From Caldifarciminota bacterium (GTDB taxonomy: Bacteria; Hydrothermota; Hydrothermia; B15-G9; WFZT01): a stretch of DNA of 5,581 bases. A program made the translations under genes and the position numbers. Below, piece by piece: positions 1-5,581 of this stretch. Every line of letters begins with the position of its first letter. Position 1 is the stretch's first letter. The notes beneath the pieces were generated by a model that was given only the letters and a program-made list of their open reading frames with translations, searched no databases and was not told the origin of the DNA. The stretch covers positions 1 to 5,581 of the forward strand of contig JALXCE010000199.1 in NCBI GenBank assembly GCA_026991055.1. Direction: 5' to 3'.

Positions 1-2
1 CA

Positions 3-1172
3 AAAAGAGAGACATTAGAGACTTCTGATTCTCATGTCATGGTTGTCGATAACAACGTGATTAGCACGTTTAACGCCTTTGTGAGGAAATTTAGATCGGA
101 CTCCAGTGTAGTCAATGTCCCGCAGGCATTATCGTTTGTTACTATTAAAAAGCTGAGCTCTGGCTATGGAGAGCTTTCCTGCTGTGGCAAGCCAAGAGTA
201 CTCAGAAAGTTGAGGATTTCTTTTGGCAATAGAATTCAGCAGGACCTCTATTTTGCCGGTGATACACTGGTTTTCATATACCAGCCAACAGGAGATGTAA
301 AAATTTCGCTTAATGGGGAATATCACCTGCCTCGTAAAAGATTCAATTTTAAGAGGAAAAGTTTTTCAATAAAGAGTGACGGGGTAAAAATTAGAGGGGA
401 AGTTGACTTGCCTGCCAGGTCTAAACCTGTGGGAATAGTCCTCTTAATCCCAGGCTCGGGAAGAGTCGATCGCCATGAACTCGGGATATTTGATGATATC
501 GCACAATGTCTCACTAATGCAGGTTTTGCGGCGGCACGTTACGACAAGCGAGGGGTTGGCAGAAGCAGCGGTAAATACGAAGAAGCAGGGTTGTCCGATC
601 TCGAATACGACGCCATAAACGTTGCAAAATATTTGAAGAAAAAGTACAGGGGTCTCCCTTTATTTATCCTCGGGCATTCCGAAGGTGGAATGTACAGTTT
701 TATCGTTGCCCGGAAGGCTGGAGCGAGCGGCGTTATAGCCCTTGCTGCCCCCTGCCGAAACTTAAAAGATGTAATCGCTATGCAGCTGGTAAGGATGGGA
801 TTTATTGACTCCTCAAGTGTAGATTCTATCAAGGAAAGGATAAATGTGATTGCGGACTCCCTTGCAAAAGTTGAGAAAGCAAGCGGAATGGTGAGCTTAC
901 CGATTATTGGAAAGCTTCCTGCCAGATGGTTCAAAGAACACGCGTTGCTTGATCCAGACACGCTGGTAAAAGGATGGAAGGGCCCCACGCTTCTCATTGC
1001 TGGCTCAATTGACCTGCATGTACCACCTGAGGATGTCAGACCTTATAAAGAACTTTTAAAGAAAAATGGCTCAACCTCCAGTTTTGTAGTTCTCAATGGT
1101 GAAAATCATTTCTTTGAAAACCGCGAGCTCCTCTGCAAAACCATCGTAGATTGGCTTAAAAGACAGGAATAA
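3..1172 (+). CDS. Alpha/beta hydrolase with N-terminal beta-rich domain (5'-partial)
   Basis: This is probably a serine esterase or acyl-peptidase-like hydrolase; the substrate is unknown. Numbering from the ATG at 39, residues about 115-377 form an alpha/beta-hydrolase fold. They carry an oxyanion-type loop PGSG (138-141), the strand-turn YDKRGVGRS (168-176), the nucleophile elbow GHSEGG with Ser214, the acid Asp325 in GSIDLHVPP and His357 in ENHFF. A helical cap lies between Ser214 and Asp325. Residues 1-110 form a separate, mostly beta domain, so the architecture resembles two-domain esterases such as Thermotoga EstD (an analogy from memory). The frame is open from the ATG at 39 back to the window edge with no stop, and no Shine-Dalgarno sequence precedes that ATG. 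The domain also appears to begin before it (DSHVMVVDNN). I therefore treat the gene as starting upstream, possibly with a signal peptide outside the window. The fold call is firm; the specific reaction is not. Confidence 0.88.
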   Translation, partial: KRETLETSDSHVMVVDNNVISTFNAFVRKFRSDSSVVNVPQALSFVTIKKLSSGYGELSCCGKPRVLRKLRISFGNRIQQDLYFAGDTLVFIYQPTGDVKISLNGEYHLPRKRFNFKRKSFSIKSDGVKIRGEVDLPARSKPVGIVLLIPGSGRVDRHELGIFDDIAQCLTNAGFAAARYDKRGVGRSSGKYEEAGLSDLEYDAINVAKYLKKKYRGLPLFILGHSEGGMYSFIVARKAGASGVIALAAPCRNLKDVIAMQLVRMGFIDSSSVDSIKERINVIADSLAKVEKASGMVSLPIIGKLPARWFKEHALLDPDTLVKGWKGPTLLIAGSIDLHVPPEDVRPYKELLKKNGSTSSFVVLNGENHFFENRELLCKTIVDWLKRQE

Positions 1173-1241
1173 GTGCATTTGATGAAATAACACAAAACAG
1201 GGATTTAATCATTGTCGGGGATATTGTAGATTTTTAACAGA

Positions 1242-1808
1242 TTATACCTCAATCACGTGGTACTCTGCGTTTCCGAGCATCAAATCGAAAAAGTTGTCGC
1301 GTGTAACCTCCACCCCATCAAAAACGCGCATAAATGATACTATGAGAAGCCGGTGAGTAACGACAAGAATTTCCGAATCGCTCTTTTCATTGTTTTTCAG
1401 ATGCTCCACGAAATCTTTAATCCTTTTCTCGGCATCCCTCAGGCTTTCGCCAAGTGGAGGTCGTGTGTTGTACGGGTCCCTATCCCACTGTTTCCAGAGC
1501 TCGGTGTATTTCTCCTTGATTTCCGGGATATACTGGAGGTTCCAGATGCCTCTTTTTACCTCTCTCAATCGCCAATCAGTTTTAATTTCGAGCTTGAAAT
1601 ATTCATTCAGGATTTTCGCTGTAGTATAAGCTCTCAAAAGGTCTGAAGAATAAAGGGCGTCAAATCTCATTCCTTCGCTTTCAAATCTGTCCCTCAACGT
1701 TTTCGCCTGTTTCCTGCCCGTTGCGTTTAATGAAGTATGTACCCATCCCTGGACGATAAGCATCCTGTTGCAGTCAGTTTCACCGTGTCTTGTCAGAAAA
1801 AGCTTCAT
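1242..1808 (-). CDS. Histidine phosphatase family protein (phosphoglycerate mutase-like)
   Basis: This 188-residue cytoplasmic enzyme belongs to the branch-1 histidine phosphatase superfamily, whose members transfer phosphate through a phospho-histidine. It opens with TRHGETDCN, so the nucleophile is His8 with Arg7. Next come the family signature TSLNATGRKQA (25-35), SSDLLRA with phosphate-binding Arg59, REVKRGIW with the probable acid/base Glu83, GESL (120-123), and VVTHRLLI with the second catalytic His152. The length matches small monomeric members (CobC, PhoE or GpmB-like), and the true substrate cannot be told from sequence. The residue after His152 is Arg, where many relatives have Gly. 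The ATG start is supported by GGAG nine bases upstream (plus-strand 1818-1821). The gene is divergent from the PBP gene, with 38 bases between the two start codons, and convergent with the hydrolase. Nothing in the sequence ties it to wall synthesis. Confidence 0.93.
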   Translation of the reverse strand: MKLFLTRHGETDCNRMLIVQGWVHTSLNATGRKQAKTLRDRFESEGMRFDALYSSDLLRAYTTAKILNEYFKLEIKTDWRLREVKRGIWNLQYIPEIKEKYTELWKQWDRDPYNTRPPLGESLRDAEKRIKDFVEHLKNNEKSDSEILVVTHRLLIVSFMRVFDGVEVTRDNFFDLMLGNAEYHVIEV

Positions 1809-1817
1809 TTGACTTCA

Positions 1818-1821
1818 CTCC
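1818..1821 (-). promoter_or_regulatory. Ribosome binding site of the histidine phosphatase gene
   Basis: On the minus strand GGAG is followed by nine bases and then ATG (1808-1806). This supports the chosen start. The site lies inside the spacer of the opposing promoter for the PBP gene. Confidence 0.6.
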
Positions 1822-1827
1822 ATGCAA

Positions 1828-1833
1828 ATTATA
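1828..1833 (-). promoter_or_regulatory. Perfect -10 box (TATAAT) for the histidine phosphatase gene
   Basis: On the minus strand the plus-strand ATTATA reads TATAAT. It lies about 20 bases before the phosphatase ATG, so transcription would begin near 1821, just at the Shine-Dalgarno GGAG. I find no good -35 box 16-18 bases further upstream, since the bases there read roughly CTCGTT or TCTCGT. The promoter may therefore be weak or need an activator. It overlaps the plus-strand -10 box by two bases. Confidence 0.4.
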
Positions 1834-1846
1834 TACTTTCACTCCC

Positions 1847-3937
1847 ATGAACGAGATAAAAAAGGGCATCGAACTGGGGATAATTTTATACCTTTTCACT
1901 CTGATTTTCACTTTTATCATAATATTGGCCTTTTCAAGAAATCTGCCGTCTTTAAGTGTTATTGAGAGATTCGAGCCCCCAAAGACCACTGAGGTTTATG
2001 ACAGAAATGGCAACCTGATCCACAGTTTTTATCTCCAGCGAAGGATAATGGTTCCACTCGACAGCATACCACCCCTGATGCAGAAGGCGTTTATTACTAT
2101 CGAGGATAAAGATTTTTACAAACACTGGGGTATAAGTCTCAAGCATGTTGCGCGAGCAATGATTGTAAATCTCAGGTATCTGCACATAAAGCAGGGGGCA
2201 TCAACTATCACTCAGCAGCTTGCAAGGAATATGTTTTTGAATCAGAAAAGGACCTTTAAGAGAAAGATTCGCGAGGCTATACTGACAGTGAGAATAGAGC
2301 GAGCATTCTCTAAAGAGGAGATTCTGGAGCGTTACCTTAATCAAATTTACTTTGGCCATGGAGTTTATGGTGTCGAGGCGGCTGCGGAATACTACTTTGG
2401 CAAGCATGTTTGGGAGCTCAATCCTCGTGAAATTGCGGTGCTTGTGGCGATCCCTCGAAATCCGTGGTTTTACTCACCTTTACGCCATCCTGATAGGGTG
2501 TTGAGGAGAGCAGATTTCATTTTAAAGAAACTCTACGAAAATAATGTTATAACAAAAGAAGAGCTTGAGGAGGCACTTCAAGAGCCCATCGTGTTTGCCA
2601 AACCCAGTGAAAAGGAGCAGTTTGAGGATGCAGCAGCATATTTTCTCGAAATGGTGCGTCGGTATGTTATAGATGACCCTCTTTTAGGTGAGGATTTCCT
2701 CTATAAAGCCGGAGGTAGAATTTATACAACTCTCGACATTAACATGCAGAATACCGCGTATCGTGTGGTAGATTCCCTCCTGAATGTGTTTGAAAAACAG
2801 TACAGATTAAAGCCCAAAAAAGCAGATTATGTCAGGGATACGCTTAATCCTCCAAAATATCTGCAGGGGGCTCTTGTAACACTCAATCCTGAAACAGGAG
2901 AAATACTTGCACTTGTGGGTGGCAGGGATTTTAAAGATTCCCAATTCAACCGAATTACTCAGGCAAGGAGACAGGCTGGCTCAGCATTTAAGCCAATACT
3001 CTACACTGCCGCCATTGACAACGGATACAATCCATCAGACTTAATAGATGACTCACCCATTACCCTCGAAACCTATGTTAACGGTGAGAAGACCTACTGG
3101 GTTCCCCAGAATTATGACAAGAAGTATCTCGGAAAAATTACATTGAGAAAGGCCCTTGCGCTATCAAGAAACCTTGCTTCGGTGAGGTTGATCCTTGATA
3201 TTGGGCCTGAGACTGTAATCGAATATGCAAGGAAACTCGGGATCAAGGATTCCATTCCCCCGTATCCATCCATTGCCATTGGTGCTGCCACAGTGGTGCC
3301 TTTAAACCTTACTGTTGCCTACGCGACCCTTGCGAACTATGGGATCCGGCCGAAACCCTATTTTATAACAAGAATCGAGGATAGCAGGGGGAATGTGATT
3401 GAGAAATTTGAACCAACTCTAACCACGGTACTCGACAGCGTAACTTCTTACGAGATGATCAGCATGATGGAGAGCGTATTTGACTTTGGAACAGCAAAAG
3501 GTGCGAGAAAATATTATCATTTTACAAGACCTGCTGCAGGAAAAACAGGTACAACAAACGATTACCGCGATGCCTGGTTTATCGGATTTACTCCTGACCT
3601 TGTAACTGCAGTCTGGGTTGGATATGATTCAGTAAGAACCATCTTCAGAGGTGCCACCGGTGCTGTAATGGCCCTTCCCATCTGGGCAACTTACATGAAA
3701 AGCATACTGGACACAGTACCTCCTCTTGACTTTGTAGAGCCTTCTGGTATTGTTCACAAAGAGGTTTGCTCCACATCCGGCCTGCTTCCCACCCCTTATT
3801 GTCCAGAAACCTACGACGAAATTTTCAGAGAAGGATATGAGCCTACACAGTACTGCAATATTCATATTGCACCTGATCTAAAAAGGGCAGAGGAAGCATT
3901 TGAAAAAGAAGAACTGATGGAAATCAAGGGGCAGTGA
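1847..3937 (+). CDS. mrcA: Bifunctional penicillin-binding protein, PBP1A family (glycosyltransferase + transpeptidase)
   Basis: This 696-residue class A PBP polymerises lipid II into glycan strands and cross-links the stem peptides on the outer face of the inner membrane. A short cytoplasmic tail (MNEIKKG) leads into one membrane helix (about 11-29). The GT51 domain follows: EDKDFYKHWG with catalytic Glu86, GASTITQQLARN (117-128), RKIREA with Glu143, KEEILERYLN (156-165) and the GVEAAAEYYFGK region (175-186). The transpeptidase domain (about 340-615) has SAFK with nucleophile Ser379 and Lys382, SRN (440-442) and KTGTT (566-570). The tail has three cysteines (641, 652, 670) in the CS.SGLLPTPYCP pattern common in this family. 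All catalytic motifs are intact. I chose the ATG at 1847 because it puts a normal PBP N-terminus in front of the helix and sits just after a strong promoter. The alternative TTG at 1790 would add 19 unlikely residues and overlap the phosphatase. The symbol denotes the PBP1A class, not proven orthology. Confidence 0.97.
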   Translation: MNEIKKGIELGIILYLFTLIFTFIIILAFSRNLPSLSVIERFEPPKTTEVYDRNGNLIHSFYLQRRIMVPLDSIPPLMQKAFITIEDKDFYKHWGISLKHVARAMIVNLRYLHIKQGASTITQQLARNMFLNQKRTFKRKIREAILTVRIERAFSKEEILERYLNQIYFGHGVYGVEAAAEYYFGKHVWELNPREIAVLVAIPRNPWFYSPLRHPDRVLRRADFILKKLYENNVITKEELEEALQEPIVFAKPSEKEQFEDAAAYFLEMVRRYVIDDPLLGEDFLYKAGGRIYTTLDINMQNTAYRVVDSLLNVFEKQYRLKPKKADYVRDTLNPPKYLQGALVTLNPETGEILALVGGRDFKDSQFNRITQARRQAGSAFKPILYTAAIDNGYNPSDLIDDSPITLETYVNGEKTYWVPQNYDKKYLGKITLRKALALSRNLASVRLILDIGPETVIEYARKLGIKDSIPPYPSIAIGAATVVPLNLTVAYATLANYGIRPKPYFITRIEDSRGNVIEKFEPTLTTVLDSVTSYEMISMMESVFDFGTAKGARKYYHFTRPAAGKTGTTNDYRDAWFIGFTPDLVTAVWVGYDSVRTIFRGATGAVMALPIWATYMKSILDTVPPLDFVEPSGIVHKEVCSTSGLLPTPYCPETYDEIFREGYEPTQYCNIHIAPDLKRAEEAFEKEELMEIKGQ

Positions 3938-4644
3938 ACCTTTTCCTTATTTTATTAGGATATTTGATTTTCCCAAACACGACCGGTAATTTCCTGGCTA
4001 ACGAAAAATGGGCTATCTTTTACAACCCTGCCTATATAGGACATAGATTTATCGCTTCCGCCGAATATGCTGAAATATACTCCACCTTTGAATTTTTCCG
4101 CCTTTCTATCAATGCCCGTGGTGCTGGTATTGGAATGGCGACCGTGAAAAGCGGAGACTTTTATCTAAATTCCATCACTGCAGGCTACTCATTCAGCTAC
4201 TCCCCAAAAGTGAGGATTGGACTCTCCGGGGAGCTCAACCAGATGTTTGAGAAGGGCGGCGAGGGACTTTTAAACTCCTTCAAAATAAATGCAGGATTGC
4301 TGGTGAATGCAGGAGATAGAAGAAAGCTTGGCATTTCCATTTTTAACGTTGTTTCAACCGGTGATTTATACATTAAAAGGCAGATTGTATTCTCAAGCTT
4401 AAACGGCTTAACACATTCTTTTGAAGTTATGTGTGACGCTGTATTTGAGGAATCACAAAATGTTTCATATGTTCTCGGTGCCGGTTATCGGCTCACACAT
4501 TTTTCTCGTCTTTATGCTGGAATTAGTACAAATCCCCTGAGTTACCACGCATCTATTGAATTCAGCAAAATTTTAGATTTCACCTATTCGATCTCCATTC
4601 ATCCATACCTTGGAATCTCCAATTTTATAAGTATTTCAAGGTAA
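3934..4644 (+). CDS. Predicted outer-membrane beta-barrel protein (PorV/PorQ-like), coupled to PBP
   Basis: This 236-residue protein starts with GTG; its last two bases are the first two of the PBP stop (GTGA, 3934-3937). A purine-rich AAGGGG (3926-3931) lies just before it, which suggests translational coupling. A hydrophobic N-terminus (residues 3-14, NLFLILLGYLIF after Met) looks like an export signal but lacks the usual Lys/Arg. Then comes FYNPAYIGH, with Asn-Pro-Ala at 31-33, a motif typical near the start of PorV/PorQ and FadL-type barrels. The rest alternates polar and hydrophobic residues in short strands rich in Gly, Ser and aromatics (for example SITAGYSFSYSPKVRIGLSG), as expected for a small barrel. 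No catalytic motif is seen. Being co-translated with a wall synthase suggests a role at the wall/outer-membrane interface, but that is inference and the name is only a structural class. Confidence 0.72.
   Translation: MNLFLILLGYLIFPNTTGNFLANEKWAIFYNPAYIGHRFIASAEYAEIYSTFEFFRLSINARGAGIGMATVKSGDFYLNSITAGYSFSYSPKVRIGLSGELNQMFEKGGEGLLNSFKINAGLLVNAGDRRKLGISIFNVVSTGDLYIKRQIVFSSLNGLTHSFEVMCDAVFEESQNVSYVLGAGYRLTHFSRLYAGISTNPLSYHASIEFSKILDFTYSISIHPYLGISNFISISR
4606..4643 (+). repeat. Inverted repeat over the stop codon of the first barrel gene
   Basis: TACCTTGGAA (4606-4615) pairs with TTTCAAGGTA (4634-4643) over ten positions in RNA, one of them a G-U pair, around an 18-base AU-rich loop. No run of U follows, so it does not look like an intrinsic terminator. 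It includes part of the stop codon at 4642-4644, and its right arm coincides with the probable -35 region of the next promoter. It could affect mRNA stability or be chance. Confidence 0.35.
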
Positions 4645-4662
4645 AGAGCTATGGTTTATAAT
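4634..4662 (+). promoter_or_regulatory. Probable promoter for the second barrel gene
   Basis: A perfect -10 box TATAAT (4657-4662) is preceded at 17 bases by a poor -35 match TTTCAA (4634-4639). Initiation near 4669 would give a leader of about 17 bases that contains the Shine-Dalgarno sequence. Readthrough from the PBP operon is also possible, since no terminator intervenes. Confidence 0.4.
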
Positions 4663-4672
4663 GAAAGACAAA

Positions 4673-4680
4673 AAGGAGGA
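4673..4680 (+). promoter_or_regulatory. Strong Shine-Dalgarno sequence
   Basis: AAGGAGGA is followed by five bases and then ATG at 4686. This near-perfect match fixes the start of the last gene. It shows that the organism uses classical ribosome binding sites, in contrast to the PBP gene, which has none. Confidence 0.85.
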
Positions 4681-4685
4681 AAAAG

Positions 4686-5581
4686 ATGAGACATGTAAAA
4701 TTTGTCGCTTTGATTTTTGCCGGACTTCTTATGGCTCAAAATAATCCCATTACTGGAAGCATGACCTTTTCCTCACCAGAGGCAAATCTTGGATTCCTGA
4801 CGCTTGATTATGTGAACCCAGCCAGGGCGTCGGCGGTTCTCGGTGGATTTGCCAATCCTGCAGCCTTCGGAAGAATCTCTCACCTGGAATTTGATGCTGG
4901 ACTTGGCTTGACAAATAGCTCAACCATGAGGGCCAATGCAACACTTCTTGATAGCAGCGAATACAACAATGCCCTCGTGGTGCCTTTTGATATAGAAACA
5001 AAAGATGCAGGCGGAATTTACGGATTTGGCTTTGGAGTAAAATTTGCATTGCTTGGGGCAGGATTTGGTATACTCAAACCATATAAGTTTGGAATTGACA
5101 TCAACAGTAACACAACTTTTTCCCTTAATTTTCAGGATCAAATTGTAGATACGCTTCTGATACAAAACAGAGACTCTGCAAATCTCTACTCTTCGGTTGA
5201 GATGCACTGGAGTGCAGAAGGAACAGCCGAAACCAATGTTAAAGGGAATGGCGGCCTGTCCCTTGAAGCCAGGCCTATGTTCTTTGGAGCAGGAATAGGA
5301 TTTGGGCCACTTTCAGTTGGGGCAGCCTTTAAGATAACAAAATACTCTGGAGGCGGAGAGCCTCTACTTCTTGCTTATACAGAGTCAGTCGTTAATATAA
5401 CTGGAACATCACCTGACTATGCGGGAAGTGTTAACGCAACTGTAAATTTTCAGGATACTATTTCATCGGTCACTATCGCGAGCAATATTAGCGGGACGAG
5501 AAAAGCTTTTGCAGTCGGAGCTAATTTATCGCTTGGTATATTAAAAATCGGAGGATATTTTGAAAATGGTTTCAAAACCGC
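4686..5581 (+). CDS. Exported outer-membrane beta-barrel-like protein (3'-partial)
   Basis: The frame stays open from ATG 4686 to the window edge, giving 298 visible residues with no stop. The N-terminus MRHVKFVALIFAGLLMA followed by QNN is a good signal peptide: positive residues, a hydrophobic core and likely cleavage after Ala17. After it come two Asn-Pro-Ala motifs, DYVNPARAS (44-46) and GGFANPAAFG (57-59), as seen near the start of PorV/OmpP1/FadL-like barrels. The remainder is rich in Gly, Ala, Asn, Ser and Thr with alternating hydrophobic strands (IYGFGFGVKFALLGAGFG, FFGAGIGFGPLSVGAAFK). It has few cysteines and no enzyme motif, consistent with a surface barrel or transporter of the outer membrane. 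Its product belongs to the same broad class as the preceding gene, but I see no evidence that the two are recent duplicates. The start is well supported by the Shine-Dalgarno sequence; the precise function is unknown. Confidence 0.8.
   Translation, partial: MRHVKFVALIFAGLLMAQNNPITGSMTFSSPEANLGFLTLDYVNPARASAVLGGFANPAAFGRISHLEFDAGLGLTNSSTMRANATLLDSSEYNNALVVPFDIETKDAGGIYGFGFGVKFALLGAGFGILKPYKFGIDINSNTTFSLNFQDQIVDTLLIQNRDSANLYSSVEMHWSAEGTAETNVKGNGGLSLEARPMFFGAGIGFGPLSVGAAFKITKYSGGGEPLLLAYTESVVNITGTSPDYAGSVNATVNFQDTISSVTIASNISGTRKAFAVGANLSLGILKIGGYFENGFKT

Larger units (their letters stand above)
1809..1837 (+). promoter_or_regulatory. Sigma70-like promoter for the PBP gene
   Basis: TTGACT (1809-1814) and TATACT (1832-1837) are separated by exactly 17 bases, and each box matches the sigma70 consensus at five of six positions. 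Initiation would be expected near 1844-1847. The PBP start codon is at 1847, so the mRNA would have a leader of zero to a few bases. No Shine-Dalgarno sequence is present there, which agrees with leaderless initiation. The -35 box directly abuts the phosphatase start codon (1806-1808). Confidence 0.65.

Noticed and set aside
1173..1241. Bidirectional terminator between the convergent hydrolase and phosphatase genes
   Set aside because: I found no stem-loop followed by a T-run on either strand; only a few short direct repeats such as AACAG are present.
1353..1646. Plus-strand open frames of 79 and 97 codons opposite the phosphatase
   Set aside because: They lie antisense to a gene with all family motifs and have no ribosome site or recognisable protein features.
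1790..1846. TTG start giving the PBP 19 extra N-terminal residues
   Set aside because: It would overlap the phosphatase coding region and lie upstream of the strong promoter, and the added residues do not resemble PBP N-termini. The ATG at 1847 gives a normal one.
4750..5207. Minus-strand open frames opposite the last gene
   Set aside because: Their translations are low-complexity and lack any domain, while the plus strand carries a start, signal peptide and uninterrupted frame.
1..5581. CRISPR arrays, tRNA/rRNA genes, insertion sequences, phage or defence genes
   Set aside because: No regular repeats, terminal inverted repeats, transposase or integrase motifs, or RNA-like folds were seen on either strand.

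Overview
The window reads as an ordinary chromosomal segment of a diderm (outer-membrane) bacterium. The evidence is a class A penicillin-binding protein followed by two predicted outer-membrane beta-barrel proteins of PorV/PorQ/FadL-like style, with N-terminal export signals and Asn-Pro-Ala motifs. Base composition is moderate. That barrel style is common in the FCB group and related candidate phyla (Bacteroidota, Marinimicrobia, WOR-3-like lineages). This placement is a low-confidence inference, because no taxonomic marker is present.

Layout. (1) Positions 3-1172, plus strand: the 3' part of a gene for an alpha/beta hydrolase with an extra N-terminal beta-rich domain. The reading frame is open to the window edge, so the true start is probably outside. 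(2) Positions 1242-1808, minus strand: a histidine-phosphatase (phosphoglycerate mutase-like) enzyme, convergent with the hydrolase across a 69-bp gap that shows no clear terminator. (3) Positions 1809-1846: a very compact divergent control region. It holds a strong sigma70-like promoter for the plus strand and a perfect TATAAT box for the minus strand, with the two -10 boxes overlapping. (4) Positions 1847-3937, plus strand: a complete bifunctional PBP1A-type peptidoglycan synthase. (5) Positions 3934-4644, plus strand: a small outer-membrane barrel protein whose GTG start overlaps the PBP stop (GTGA). (6) Positions 4686-5581, plus strand: the 5' part of a second barrel-like exported protein that runs off the right edge. 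It has a near-perfect Shine-Dalgarno sequence and probably its own promoter.

How the genes fit together. The PBP polymerises and cross-links the cell wall. It is transcribed, and probably translationally coupled, with a barrel protein of the outer membrane, and a second barrel gene follows. The left-hand hydrolase and the phosphatase look like independent metabolic enzymes. I see no CRISPR array, RNA gene, insertion sequence, integrase, toxin-antitoxin pair or defence system, and I do not claim an undescribed system. The most interesting points are the divergent promoter, which predicts a leaderless or nearly leaderless PBP mRNA and mutually exclusive transcription of two genes, and the coupling of a wall synthase to an unnamed outer-membrane protein.
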